A stretch of DNA of 64,000 nt from Chitinophaga sp. CF418 (GCF_900142925.1 NZ_FRCN01000018.1:1-64000); one strand, 5' to 3'. Counted from the stretch's first letter, positions 52,356-61,962 are shown. Numbers and translations are program-made. Notes: generated by a model from the sequence alone, not told the origin.

Positions 52356-53018
52356 ATGCTGGCAAGAGATCTAATATCAACGGTTGTTCCTATTCTGCAT
52401 CCTCTGGATCCAGGATCTAGGGCGCTGCGCCTGATGAATGAATATCATCTTACGCAATTGCCGCTGGTATTGGAAAACAAGTACCTGGCACTAGTGGAGG
52501 AAGATGATATACTGGACCTGGAAGATCCGGAAATAGCGCTGGAGAATATGGAATATAATGGCCCTAAACCGGCTATTGCAGAGAATGCGCATTTCTTTGA
52601 AGCAATACGTCTCTTCCATGAAATGAAACTTACCGTACTGCCTGTTATCAGCCATGAAAAAGAATATATCGGCGTTCTTACCAAAGACAGTCTGCTGGCT
52701 GCCCTGGCACAATACAACGGTGTAAAGGAACATGGAGGTATACTCGTGCTGGACCTCGATCCGCGTGATTATAGCCTCAGTGAGATTGCCCGTATCGCAG
52801 AATCGAACGATGTAACGCTGCTAAGCGTGAATACGCTTACTAACCCAGCGTCCGGTAGATTCGAAGTGCTCCTGAAGACCAACAGGCAGGAATTGCAGGG
52901 ATTGGTGGCTACTTTTGAACGCTTTAATTATATTATTAAATATACCATTACTGAAGAGCAGGAAGAAGAACTGCTGAAAAAGAATTATGACCTGTTGATG
53001 AATTACATCAGTATGTAA
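52356..53018 (+). CDS. CBS-domain protein with ACT-like C-terminus
   Basis: The 220-residue cytoplasmic protein has a CBS pair (about 1-125; LTVLPVISHEKEYIGVLTKDSLL) and an ACT-like or ferredoxin-fold tail (about 128-205). CBS pairs usually bind adenine nucleotides. In Bacteroidota this gene often opens the nadK-uppS-bamA cluster, as here, although repeats and a terminator lie between. Confidence 0.85.
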   Translation: MLARDLISTVVPILHPLDPGSRALRLMNEYHLTQLPLVLENKYLALVEEDDILDLEDPEIALENMEYNGPKPAIAENAHFFEAIRLFHEMKLTVLPVISHEKEYIGVLTKDSLLAALAQYNGVKEHGGILVLDLDPRDYSLSEIARIAESNDVTLLSVNTLTNPASGRFEVLLKTNRQELQGLVATFERFNYIIKYTITEEQEEELLKKNYDLLMNYISM

Positions 53019-53041
53019 TAGTTAGTCAGGTTAGATGAGAG

Positions 53042-53078
53042 AAGCGAAACACATGCGTGTTTCGCTTTTTTGTTTTTT
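53042..53078 (+). terminator. terminator after the CBS gene
   Basis: AAGCGAAACAC (53042-53052) pairs with GTGTTTCGCTT (53057-53067), followed by TTTTGTTTTTT. Confidence 0.85.
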
Positions 53079-53089
53079 GGGGAAAAACG

Positions 53090-53445
53090 CGCATGAACGC
53101 CTGGGGTTAATATATATGCAAACACCCCGGGCATAAAACGTGCATAAATCCCCGGGGGATGATTTAATATCCCGGGGTTGCATCGCGGGAAACAAACGCG
53201 GGTTTCCGTGGGGGCAACCCGCGCTACAAACACGGGTTCCCCGTGGGGGCAACCCGCGCCACAAACGCGGGTTTCCGTGGGTTGCATCGCGCGCTACAAA
53301 CACGGGTTGCCGTGGGTTGCACCCCGCGCAACAAACACGGGTTCCCCGGGGCTAAAGCCCCGGGCTACAAACACGGGACTCCTGCCGGAGTCGTATTGTG
53401 TTTTGTTAATGGGATTTGTTGTAAACACCGGATCCCGGGGTTGAC
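53090..53445. repeat. GC-rich repeat patch with a 35-bp tandem array
   Basis: ACAAAC occurs at 53192, 53226, 53261, 53296, 53331 and 53367, giving units of 34-36 bp. Each reads ACAAACRCGGGTT, CCGTGGG, then CAACCCGCGCT-like sequence that can fold back. The right end (53345-53420) is a full two-hairpin element like 8608-8693: CCCGGGGC-TAAA-GCCCCGGG, CTACAAACACGG, GACTCC-TGCC-GGAGTC. The left end (53097-53175) has further CCCCGGG half-palindromes. Open frames here on both strands are repeat translations, not genes. Confidence 0.85.
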
Positions 53446-53517
53446 CTTAATTTTGTTCTATCACATATTACCATTACATTGACTCCCTGTAACCGACAAC
53501 TGTTTCTGCTGTTCTCA

Positions 53518-54936
53518 ATGAAGTTTATCCGATATTGTTTAATATTCACCGTTATCATTCTCACCACAACGCTCTCCTGTATGGGACAGGAGCCTGTAAT
53601 GGTTACCAAATCGCTGGACAGCGCTTATCTGGTGATCCGCCAGGTGGCGGTGCAGGGAAACAACAGAACCCGCACAAATGTCATCCTGCGTGAACTCGGG
53701 CTTGCACCGGGAGATACGATCCGCCTCCGGAGTTTATCGACGGAACTGGAGGCCAGACGGAAACAACTGATAAATACCTCACTCTTCCTGAGTGTCAGTG
53801 TAAATGTGATGAACTGGCAGGCCGATTATGCAGATATAGTGATCACAGTGACAGAACGGTGGTATACGTTCCCTATTCCCATTTTCAGACTGGCAGACAG
53901 GAATTTCAACCAGTGGTGGGTGGAGCAGCGGCGTAGCCTGAACAGGGTGAATCTGGGCGTCCGTTTGTTCCAGGATAATCTCACTGGCCGTAATGACGAA
54001 GTCCGGGCAGAATTCCAGCTGGGATACACACAAAGGGTGGCCCTGAATTATGACCTGCCCTATATTGACAAGGCTTTCAGACACGGCGTAGGACTGGTCT
54101 TCTCCTATAGTCGTAATCGTGAAATCAATGATAGCACAGCAGCGAATAAACAACACTTCTTCCGGCAGGATAAATTTCTGAGGCAGGTCTATACCGCCGG
54201 ATTAAGCTACAGTTACCGGAAAGCGATCAATACCCGGCATCAGGTGTTCCTGACCTTCAATGCTGAAAAGGTAGGCGATTCCGTTGCCATTCTGAATCCT
54301 GCTTATCTGGGCCATGGACGTACGGAAGTAAGGTATCTTAATCTGATGTACAGATTGAGCTATACAAAAGCTGATAGCTGGACATATCCCCTGAAAGGAG
54401 TGCTGCTGCAGGCGGAAGCAGAGAAAATGGGCATAGGCCCGCTGAATGATATTGACCATGTGAGACTGCGGTTGAGGATAGCGCGTTACTGGCATCTTTT
54501 CTACAAAACATATGGCTCGCTGGGACTGCGTACACAGGCAAAACTGCCTGCAGATCAGCCTTACCTGGACCAGAAAGCAATGGGATACCAGGAAGATTAT
54601 CTCCGGGGACTGGAATATTTTGTAGTAGATGGCACCAGTTTTTTGATTGTCAGGTCTACGGTGAAAAGAGAGGTCATGAATTTTAATGTACATCTGCCAC
54701 TGGTCCCTGCCAAATTCAGTTCTGTACCTTTCCGTGTCATGCTGAAAGTGTATGGGGATGCCGGTTATTCCTACAGCAGGCAGTATGGGCATGGTATGCT
54801 TAACAATCGGTTGTTGTATACCGGGGGAGTTGGGATGGATATTGTTTCTTTTTATGATTCCTGTCTGCGTGTAGAGTACAGTATAAACCAGTTAGGGCAA
54901 AAAGGGCTATTTTTGCACACTAAACTGGACATGTAA
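53518..54936 (+). CDS. short Omp85-family outer-membrane protein
   Basis: The 472-residue protein has a signal peptide (about 1-23) and one POTRA-like domain (about 35-115; VQGNNRTRTNVILREL). A beta-barrel of the surface-antigen/D15 type follows (about 130-472), ending FLHTKLDM. It is half the length of the BamA encoded 2.9 kb downstream. It may be a TamA- or two-partner-type translocator or an accessory assembly factor. An upstream TTG at 53479 is open in frame; the ATG at 53518 starts the signal peptide. Confidence 0.8.
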   Translation: MKFIRYCLIFTVIILTTTLSCMGQEPVMVTKSLDSAYLVIRQVAVQGNNRTRTNVILRELGLAPGDTIRLRSLSTELEARRKQLINTSLFLSVSVNVMNWQADYADIVITVTERWYTFPIPIFRLADRNFNQWWVEQRRSLNRVNLGVRLFQDNLTGRNDEVRAEFQLGYTQRVALNYDLPYIDKAFRHGVGLVFSYSRNREINDSTAANKQHFFRQDKFLRQVYTAGLSYSYRKAINTRHQVFLTFNAEKVGDSVAILNPAYLGHGRTEVRYLNLMYRLSYTKADSWTYPLKGVLLQAEAEKMGIGPLNDIDHVRLRLRIARYWHLFYKTYGSLGLRTQAKLPADQPYLDQKAMGYQEDYLRGLEYFVVDGTSFLIVRSTVKREVMNFNVHLPLVPAKFSSVPFRVMLKVYGDAGYSYSRQYGHGMLNNRLLYTGGVGMDIVSFYDSCLRVEYSINQLGQKGLFLHTKLDM

Positions 54937-54971
54937 TAGCTGCTTTACCTGCAGCGCTATTAAGAACGATT

Positions 54972-55859
54972 ATGCAAATTGCTATTTACAGCCGAGGATT
55001 TGTACCTGAAGACCTGCCCATCATTCAGCTATTGCTGGATGAGTTAGCGCGGGAGGAAATGGAGCCTGTCATTTATCAACCTTTCTGCGAAGCGCTGCAA
55101 CCACACATCCGGTACAGCAAGCCACCTGCTACATTTTGTTGTGCAGAAGATCTGCACGGGCAGGCAGATATCCTGGTAAGTCTGGGAGGTGATGGTACCC
55201 TGCTGGATACCGTATGTTATGTGCGGGATACGAATGTACCGGTGCTTGGTATCAATTTCGGAAGACTGGGATTCCTGGCCAGCATCGGCAAAGATGCGAT
55301 CAACGCAGTGGTGCAGGCATTAAAGGAACGTACCTATGTGGTGGATAAACGTGCCTTGCTGCACCTGGACTCCAATGTGGGGCTTTTCGGGGAAGTACCT
55401 TATGCGCTCAATGACTTTACCATACACAAAAAGGATACCTCCAACATGGTGAAGATCCATACTTACCTGAATGGGGAATTCCTGAACACTTACTGGGCAG
55501 ATGGCCTGATAGTAGCTACTCCTACCGGCTCCACCGGGTATTCGCTCAGTTGCGGCGGGCCAGTGGTATTCCCGGACGCAGGCAGTTTGGTGATCACCCC
55601 TGTGGCGCCACACAACCTCAATGTAAGGCCTATCATAGTGCCTGATAATCATGTGATTTCGTTCGAAGTGGAGGGGCGTAGCGACCAGTTCCTGTGTACC
55701 CTGGACTCCAGGATGGAAACGATTGACAATACCGTACAACTGGCCATTAAGAAAGAAGAGTTCACTATCAGTCTTTTACGTCTTGATGATAGCAATTTTC
55801 TGCATACCTTGCGAAACAAGTTACTATGGGGTATTGACACAAGGAACAGATTAAAATAA
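54972..55859 (+). CDS. nadK: NAD kinase
   Basis: The enzyme phosphorylates NAD to NADP. The 295-residue protein has the signature LGGDGTLLD (71-79), GINFGRLGFLA (about 98-108), the NDFTIHK region and the glycine-rich TPTGSTGYSLSCGGP (about 183-197). A TATTTTTG element at 54908-54915, inside the end of the upstream gene, could be its promoter. The gene sits in the uppS-bamA cluster, as in many Bacteroidota. Confidence 0.95.
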   Translation: MQIAIYSRGFVPEDLPIIQLLLDELAREEMEPVIYQPFCEALQPHIRYSKPPATFCCAEDLHGQADILVSLGGDGTLLDTVCYVRDTNVPVLGINFGRLGFLASIGKDAINAVVQALKERTYVVDKRALLHLDSNVGLFGEVPYALNDFTIHKKDTSNMVKIHTYLNGEFLNTYWADGLIVATPTGSTGYSLSCGGPVVFPDAGSLVITPVAPHNLNVRPIIVPDNHVISFEVEGRSDQFLCTLDSRMETIDNTVQLAIKKEEFTISLLRLDDSNFLHTLRNKLLWGIDTRNRLK

Positions 55860-55905
55860 ACAATCTGCTCAGTTTATTGTTAATTAGCACATTAAGTTTT
55901 TTCAT

Positions 55906-55913
55906 TACATTTG
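55906..55913 (+). promoter_or_regulatory. promoter -7 element of the DUF6089 gene
   Basis: TACATTTG matches TANNTTTG exactly, 74 nt before the ATG at 55988. Confidence 0.4.
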
Positions 55914-55987
55914 TTTGATTTATTTAATACCAAAAGCAGGGATAATCGCGTTTAAGGAATTATCGTCGCGTTAAGCAGTACCGATCT

Positions 55988-56854
55988 ATGGGCAAACCTT
56001 ACCTTTTTTTCAAGTGTTTCTTAAAGTCCGGCCTCGTAGCAGTGATATCCCTGTTCCTGACGCCCGCTTTTGCACAGAATGAGCTGACATATACCGGGGA
56101 ACTGGGTTTTTCAGTAGGCGCGGCTCATTATTTTGGTGATCTCAATACCAGAGGCGCCCTTAATGCTCCAAAGCCATCCATTGGCGTCTATTACCGGAAG
56201 TACATGAATGACTATGTGGGTATAAGGGTCCACGGTCGTTTCATGCAGCTGGGATATTCTGATATTTACAATAACAATGACTTTCAGCGCAGGAGGAACC
56301 TGAGTTTCAATACTAACCTGTTTGAGCTGGGAGTACAGGGTGATTTCAACTTTTTCCGGTTTGAGCCGGGATCTCAATATTACCGTTTTACGCCTTACTT
56401 CACCGGCGGAGGGTCTCTCTTCTACTTTAACCCTTACGCTTATCTGAACGGCCAGAAATACCGTTTGCAACCGCTTCGTACAGAAGGGCAGGGTAGCGCT
56501 ATGTACCCGGACAGGAAACCTTACAGCCTGACCTCTTTTGCATTTACGCTGGGAGGTGGTTTTAAGTACAATCTGTCCCGCAAGGTGAACCTGGGTCTGG
56601 AGGTACTGTACCGCTTTACACAAACAGACTACCTGGATGATGTGAGCACCACTTATGCAGGTTCGGCCGTCTTTCCGCCTGATGCTCAGGGACATAGTAC
56701 TGTGGCCTACCTGTTGCAGGACCGTTCTTATGCTACCGGCGATCGTATCGGGGTAGCCGGCAGGCAACGGGGAAACAGCCGTGATAAGGACCAGTTTGTT
56801 ACCGCAGAATTAACCATCGCTATTTTATTCACCTCTTACAGATGTAAATTCTAG
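55988..56854 (+). CDS. DUF6089 family outer-membrane beta-barrel protein
   Basis: The 288-residue exported protein has a signal peptide (about 1-30) ending near AFAQ. A predicted eight-strand-type barrel follows, with alternating aromatic strands (LGFSVGAAHYFGDLN, YFTGGGSLFYFNPYA). A C-terminal RGNSRDKD motif precedes the last strand. The DUF6089 family is regularly found next to uppS and bamA and may help outer-membrane assembly; its function is not established. Confidence 0.83.
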   Translation: MGKPYLFFKCFLKSGLVAVISLFLTPAFAQNELTYTGELGFSVGAAHYFGDLNTRGALNAPKPSIGVYYRKYMNDYVGIRVHGRFMQLGYSDIYNNNDFQRRRNLSFNTNLFELGVQGDFNFFRFEPGSQYYRFTPYFTGGGSLFYFNPYAYLNGQKYRLQPLRTEGQGSAMYPDRKPYSLTSFAFTLGGGFKYNLSRKVNLGLEVLYRFTQTDYLDDVSTTYAGSAVFPPDAQGHSTVAYLLQDRSYATGDRIGVAGRQRGNSRDKDQFVTAELTIAILFTSYRCKF

Positions 56855-56997
56855 TTTCGCAGTCATGGACAGCCTGTTTGCAGTTCAATAACGGCAATTT
56901 GCCTATTTTGTGAATTTTCTATAACAGGTTTTTAGCGTCAAACTGCGATCAGTAAAGGATTTCGCTGTTAAAACTACGTTAAAACCCCCCATCCCCC

Positions 56998-57035
56998 TTT
57001 GCCGGGAAAGGCATAATTCTATTTTTGTATCTTTG
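56998..57035 (+). promoter_or_regulatory. uppS-bamA promoter
   Basis: TTTG (56998-57001), an 18-nt spacer and TATTTTTG (57020-57027) fit the Bacteroidetes consensus. A second exact -7 box, TATCTTTG (57028-57035), directly follows. uppS starts at 57085. Confidence 0.6.
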
Positions 57036-57084
57036 CAAACTTTACTAAAAATCTGTATCGATATATAATCCGCCGGAGATACTC

Positions 57085-57846
57085 ATGAGTTTGAAGGACA
57101 AATTAGACTTGCAACGGTTACCACGACATATTGCCATCATTATGGATGGAAATGGCCGGTGGGCGAAAGAGCGTGGCCAGGACAGACTTTTCGGACACCA
57201 TGAGGGGGTCGAAAGTGTCCGTAATATTACCGAGGCCTGTGCTGAATTAGGTATTGGGTATCTTACCTTGTATGCTTTTTCTACAGAGAACTGGGACCGG
57301 CCCGTTTACGAGGTGAACGGGATCATGGAATTACTCGTAAATACGATTCGCAGTGAGGTAGCTACACTCATGAAGAATAATATCAGGCTGCATGTGATCG
57401 GGGACATGAACATGCTGCCGGGTAACTGTAAAACAGAAATGGAGGAGGCAATGACCATGACAGCCCAGAATACAGGGCTGAATCTTGTCATGGCGCTCAG
57501 TTACAGCGCCCGCTGGGAAATTGTGAATGCGGCAAAGAATATTGCTCAGGATGTAAAAGACGGCAAACTTGCACCGGAGGCGGTAACCCCAGAAATGTGG
57601 CAGCAATATCTGTGCACTGCCGCACTGCCTGACCCGGAATTAATGATCAGGACCAGCGGAGAATGCAGGATCAGTAACTTCCTATTATACCAGCTGGCCT
57701 ATGCGGAGCTCTATTTTACGGACACTCGTTGGCCGGATTTCCGCAAAGAACATCTTTACGAAGCCATCCTAAATTATCAGAACAGAGAAAGGCGCTTTGG
57801 CAAAACAAGCGAACAAATACAGCAGAATGAAGAAATTATTTCCTAA
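57085..57846 (+). CDS. uppS: isoprenyl transferase (undecaprenyl diphosphate synthase)
   Basis: UppS builds the C55 lipid carrier for peptidoglycan and surface glycans. The 253-residue protein has IIMDGNGRWAKER (18-30, with catalytic D21), GHHEGVESV, the LYAFSTENW motif, RTSGECRISNFLLYQ and a C-terminal diphosphate-binding RER-type sequence. The last 20 nt overlap the start of bamA in another frame, so lipid-carrier and outer-membrane assembly genes are translationally linked. Confidence 0.95.
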   Translation: MSLKDKLDLQRLPRHIAIIMDGNGRWAKERGQDRLFGHHEGVESVRNITEACAELGIGYLTLYAFSTENWDRPVYEVNGIMELLVNTIRSEVATLMKNNIRLHVIGDMNMLPGNCKTEMEEAMTMTAQNTGLNLVMALSYSARWEIVNAAKNIAQDVKDGKLAPEAVTPEMWQQYLCTAALPDPELMIRTSGECRISNFLLYQLAYAELYFTDTRWPDFRKEHLYEAILNYQNRERRFGKTSEQIQQNEEIIS

Positions 57847-60568
57847 GAGCCTACTGGCCATAGTATTATGTTGCAGTGCCGGCATTCGTGTGTCCGCTCA
57901 AAACAAGGACACCATTGCCCCTGCGCCTGACCAGCAACCGGCGGCGGGATTAAGTTTACCATTGGGAAATTCGCAACCACAGCCATATGAAATAGCTGAC
58001 ATCTCCATCACCGGTACCCAATACCTGGATAAGTCGTTGCTGGTGTCCCTGTCTGGTCTGAACGTTGGTGACAAGATCGTTTATCCCGGCGGTGACCAGT
58101 TTGCAAAAGCCATCCAGGCACTCTGGGGGCAGCGTTTGTTTGCTAACGTAGCCATTTATGTTACTAAAATAGAAGACGGAAAGATCTGGCTGGAAATAGA
58201 CCTGCAGGAGCGTCCCCGTCTGAATAACTTCATCTTCAGAGGCGTTAAGAAATCCGAAACAGAAGAGCTGATAAAAAAAGCATCCCTGCGTAAAGGTTCC
58301 GTTGTAACTGAAAGTATGAAGCAGAACGCCATCGGCGTGATCTCCAAACACTACGCTGATAAAGGTTTCCGCAATGCTGTGGTGACCATTACCGAAAGAG
58401 TGGACACCGCTCAGGTGAATGCTGCTGATCTCGTGATCACCGTGGTAAAGGGCGGTAAGGCGAAAGTGAATGATATCTTCATCATAGGGAATAATAATAT
58501 CGCCGATTCAAAAGTGAAGAAGAAGATGAAAGGTACCAAAGAGCGTACCCGCATCACGCTTTATCCGGATTCTGAACCTGTATGGAGCGATTCAAGCGAC
58601 CTGCAGGAGAATTACTGGAAAACATTTGGTTTCCTGTACCCTTCCCGTACACTCGATCAGTTAGATCCTTATTTCCGTTTCAAACTGTTCTCTTCCGCGA
58701 AATTCAACGAAGGAAAGTATACAGAAGACAAAGAGAAAGTAATTGCTTATTATAATACACAGGGTTATCGTGACGCTGTGATGGTAAGAGATACTACCTA
58801 CACGTCCCGCAATGGTGGTGTGAACGTGAGCATGGAGATCAATGAAGGTAAAAAATATTACTTCGGCAACATTACCTGGAAAGGTAACTCCCGTTACAAC
58901 GACTCCCTGTTGACCCGCGTATTGGGTATCAAGAAAGGAGATGTCTACAACCAGGAGATGCTGTCGAAACGTCTATTATCTTCCGAAGGTGGCGACATCG
59001 GCGGTATGTATATGGACTTCGGTTACCTGTTCTTCCGTGCTGACCCTGTGGAGATCGGTATCCATGGTGATACCATCGACTACGAGATTAGAATTTCTGA
59101 AGGTCCGCAGGCAACTATCAAGGAAGTACGCATTGCCGGTAACGAAAAGACCAATGAGCACGTAATCCGTCGTGAGCTGCGTACCCTGCCCGGCGAGAAA
59201 TTCAGCCGTACAGACCTGATCCGTTCCAACAGGGAAATCGCGAACCTCGGTTTCTTCAATCCTGAGAAGATAGGTATGGACCCTGTGCCTAACATCCAGG
59301 ATGGTACCGTGGATATCAACTATACCGTAGAAGAAAAAGCAAACGACCAGCTGGAACTTTCTGCGGGCTGGGGTGGTTACATCGGTCTGACCGGTACACT
59401 GGGTGTAACGTTCAACAACTTCTCCCTGCGTAACATTTTTAGAAAAGAAACATGGGATCCATTACCGAGTGGTGATGGTCAGAAATTATCAGTACGTGTG
59501 TCTTCCAATGGTAAGGCATACCGCTCTTATAACTTCTCCTTCACGGAACCATGGCTGGGCGGTAAAAAGCGTAACCAGTTTTCTGTAAGCTTCTATAGCA
59601 GCTACCAGAACCCGAACGCTTACTCAGCATATATATATGGTAGCACCCTTTCCAACAATGCTTATTTTAAAGTATTGGGAGGATCCGTATCCCTGGGTAA
59701 ACAGCTGAAATGGCCGGATGACTATTTCACCCTGATCTACTCGCTGAACTATCAGCAGTACAAACTGAAGAATTATAACTACTTCAATATCCCTGGTTTC
59801 AGCAACGGTACTTCCAACAACGTCAACATAAAACTGACACTGGCCCGTTCATCTGTAAACCAGCAGATCTATCCGAGCAGTGGTTCCAACTTCATGGTGT
59901 CCGGACAGTTCACACCTCCTTACTCTGTGTTCAATCCGTCCAGAGATTACAAACTGGAGGCTATCAGCAACCAGTTCAATTTCATTGAATACCAGAAATA
60001 CCGCTTCAATGCAGAATGGTATGTACCATTGAGCAGGCCGAAAGGTTCTGACAACAAGGTATTCGTAATGAAGGTGGCGGCTAAATTCGGTTATATCGGC
60101 CGTTATGACAATCGTACAACATTATCACCGTTCGGCCGTTTTGAGCTGGGTGGCGATGGTCTGAGTAACTTTGCTATCTACGATCGTGATATCATCTCCC
60201 AGAGAGGTTATCCGGTATATTATACATCCGATCCCAAGCAGAACCAGGAATCAGGTCAGCCAACAGGTTACGAAGGCTTCACTGTTTTCAACAAGTATGT
60301 GATGGAGTTGCGTTATCCTTTCAGCCTGAACCCAAGCTCTACCATCTTTGGTCTGGCGTTCCTGGAAGCGGCTAACGGCTACAGGGATGTAAAAGACTAC
60401 AACCCATTCAGGTTACGCCGCTCTGCAGGTCTGGGTATGCGTTTCTACCTGCCGATGTTTGGTCTGCTTGGATTTGACTACGGTATCGGTTTCGACCGTA
60501 TCAGGTCTGGCAATGGTCTGAAAGATGCTGCGAAGTTCACCTTCATGCTTGGCTTCGAACCGGAATAA
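57827..60568 (+). CDS. bamA: outer-membrane protein assembly factor BamA
   Basis: BamA inserts beta-barrel proteins into the outer membrane. The 913-residue protein has a signal peptide (about 1-25) and five POTRA domains (about 50-470; ISITGTQYLDKSLLVSLSGL opens the first). The surface-antigen barrel follows (about 510-913) with a PFSLNPSSTIFGLAFLEAANGY segment and the loop-6-type VRGYPV-like SQRGYPVYY. The last residue region is LGFEPE. I use the ATG at 57827 (MKKLFPKSLL) rather than the open frame from 57797. Two Skp-like chaperone genes follow. Confidence 0.93.
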   Translation: MKKLFPKSLLAIVLCCSAGIRVSAQNKDTIAPAPDQQPAAGLSLPLGNSQPQPYEIADISITGTQYLDKSLLVSLSGLNVGDKIVYPGGDQFAKAIQALWGQRLFANVAIYVTKIEDGKIWLEIDLQERPRLNNFIFRGVKKSETEELIKKASLRKGSVVTESMKQNAIGVISKHYADKGFRNAVVTITERVDTAQVNAADLVITVVKGGKAKVNDIFIIGNNNIADSKVKKKMKGTKERTRITLYPDSEPVWSDSSDLQENYWKTFGFLYPSRTLDQLDPYFRFKLFSSAKFNEGKYTEDKEKVIAYYNTQGYRDAVMVRDTTYTSRNGGVNVSMEINEGKKYYFGNITWKGNSRYNDSLLTRVLGIKKGDVYNQEMLSKRLLSSEGGDIGGMYMDFGYLFFRADPVEIGIHGDTIDYEIRISEGPQATIKEVRIAGNEKTNEHVIRRELRTLPGEKFSRTDLIRSNREIANLGFFNPEKIGMDPVPNIQDGTVDINYTVEEKANDQLELSAGWGGYIGLTGTLGVTFNNFSLRNIFRKETWDPLPSGDGQKLSVRVSSNGKAYRSYNFSFTEPWLGGKKRNQFSVSFYSSYQNPNAYSAYIYGSTLSNNAYFKVLGGSVSLGKQLKWPDDYFTLIYSLNYQQYKLKNYNYFNIPGFSNGTSNNVNIKLTLARSSVNQQIYPSSGSNFMVSGQFTPPYSVFNPSRDYKLEAISNQFNFIEYQKYRFNAEWYVPLSRPKGSDNKVFVMKVAAKFGYIGRYDNRTTLSPFGRFELGGDGLSNFAIYDRDIISQRGYPVYYTSDPKQNQESGQPTGYEGFTVFNKYVMELRYPFSLNPSSTIFGLAFLEAANGYRDVKDYNPFRLRRSAGLGMRFYLPMFGLLGFDYGIGFDRIRSGNGLKDAAKFTFMLGFEPE

Positions 60569-60763
60569 TAGATACCAGGTCAGCCGGTATTACTGCCGCG
60601 TGTTGATGAATAATTGGTAGTCAATGCGTAAGAAGAGGATGAGAAGTGCAGATATATGGACATAAAGTAGTAGCCGGGAATAGTGTTTGAATAAATTTTA
60701 AATTATATATTGCAAATTCGAACATTGGTTCCAAATTGGCAGGTAATTTGAAAAACGAGACAT

Positions 60764-61294
60764 ATGAAAAAAATATCCCTCATAGCCGCCGTTCTGTTCT
60801 GTAGTACAATCACGGCTTTTGCACAGCGTTACTGTGTAATAGATACGAAATACATTCTGGACAATGTGCCTGACTACAAGGAGGCCCAGACTAAACTGGA
60901 TGCAGTAGCAGAACAATGGCAGAAAGAAATAGATGCTAAGTTCCTGGAAGTGGATAAGATGTACAAGTCTTACCAGGCGGAACAGGTGATGCTGACAGAA
61001 GAGCTGAAGCACAAACGTGAAGACGAAATAGTGGCAAAGGAGAAGGAAGCAAAGGACCTTCAGAAGAAAAGGTTCGGATATGAAGGGGATCTTTTCAAGA
61101 AGAGAGAGGAACTGGTAAAACCCATTCAGGATAAAGTCTATAATGCAGTACAAAAACTGGCTGCATCAAGAATGTATGATTTTGTGCTGGATAAGTCGGG
61201 AGGTATTACCGTAATTTTCTCTGATCCTAAACTGGATAAGAGCGATGACATTTTACGTTCCCTGGGTATAAAGAAGGGCACAACAGGTGAGTAA
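60764..61294 (+). CDS. OmpH/Skp family periplasmic chaperone (first copy)
   Basis: The 176-residue protein has a signal peptide (about 1-20, ending AFAQ) and a long coiled-coil (about 40-130) rich in Lys and Glu, as in Skp, which holds unfolded outer-membrane proteins. Conserved YCVIDTKYILDNVPDY opens the mature domain. It is the first of two tandem homologues after bamA. The 195 bp between bamA and this gene show no feature. Confidence 0.9.
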   Translation: MKKISLIAAVLFCSTITAFAQRYCVIDTKYILDNVPDYKEAQTKLDAVAEQWQKEIDAKFLEVDKMYKSYQAEQVMLTEELKHKREDEIVAKEKEAKDLQKKRFGYEGDLFKKREELVKPIQDKVYNAVQKLAASRMYDFVLDKSGGITVIFSDPKLDKSDDILRSLGIKKGTTGE

Positions 61295-61358
61295 ATCTTT
61301 TAAACCATTTTATAACCTTAGTTTTAGTAACAAAAGTTTTTTAAACACAGACAACATC

Positions 61359-61868
61359 ATGAAGAAGTATGTAATTATTGCTTTCGTGGCAGTTTCAGGA
61401 TTGTTCAGCGTAAATGCAATGGCTCAGTCCAAAGTTGGACATATTAACGCACAAGCGCTGATCGAGGCTATGCCGGAAGCGCAGACTGCACAGAAAACAC
61501 TGCAGCAGTTTGCAGAGGAACTGGATAAAGATGGTAAAGGGCTGATTGAAGAATACCAGAAGAAACTGACTGAATTTGATAAAGGTGCGGCAACAATGAC
61601 CGATAACATCAAGGAGATCAAAACTAAAGAGATCCAGACTGCACAGAAAAATATCCAGGACTACCAGGAATCTGCACAGCAGAAGATCGAAGCAAAACGT
61701 GCTGAAATCCTGAAACCAATCTACGATAAAGCACGTAAGGCAATCGAAGATGTAGCAAAAGAAAAAGGTTACGGCTACGTACTGGACAGCTCAGCAGGCG
61801 TATTGCTGGTATCACCTGCAAGTGATGACCTGGCGCCAGCTGTTAAGACCAAACTGGGTATCAAATAA
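61359..61868 (+). CDS. OmpH/Skp family periplasmic chaperone (second copy)
   Basis: The 169-residue protein has a signal peptide (about 1-22, ending AMAQ) and a Skp-like coiled coil (about 50-130), with VGHINAQALIEAMPEA at the start of the mature part. It is a diverged tandem duplicate of the preceding gene. A frame open from 61287 would add 24 residues and spoil the signal peptide, so the ATG at 61359 is used. A strong terminator follows. Confidence 0.9.
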   Translation: MKKYVIIAFVAVSGLFSVNAMAQSKVGHINAQALIEAMPEAQTAQKTLQQFAEELDKDGKGLIEEYQKKLTEFDKGAATMTDNIKEIKTKEIQTAQKNIQDYQESAQQKIEAKRAEILKPIYDKARKAIEDVAKEKGYGYVLDSSAGVLLVSPASDDLAPAVKTKLGIK

Positions 61869-61900
61869 TTGAATTATACCACGGTATTAAGTTAATACGT

Positions 61901-61931
61901 CTGCCCCGGAAGCTCCGGGGCAGATTTTTTT
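61901..61931 (+). terminator. terminator of the bamA-ompH cluster
   Basis: CTGCCCCGG (61901-61909) pairs with CCGGGGCAG (61915-61923), followed by ATTTTTTT. Confidence 0.9.
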
Positions 61932-61962
61932 AGAAAACATTTTACTATTTGATATTTTTCCC

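Noticed and set aside
53192..53375. CRISPR array
   Set aside because: The period is 35 bp with no spacers between units, the units diverge internally, and no cas gene is present.
53003..53482. Five overlapping open frames on both strands in the second repeat patch
   Set aside because: They are translations of the 35-bp array and its flanks; low complexity, no homology.
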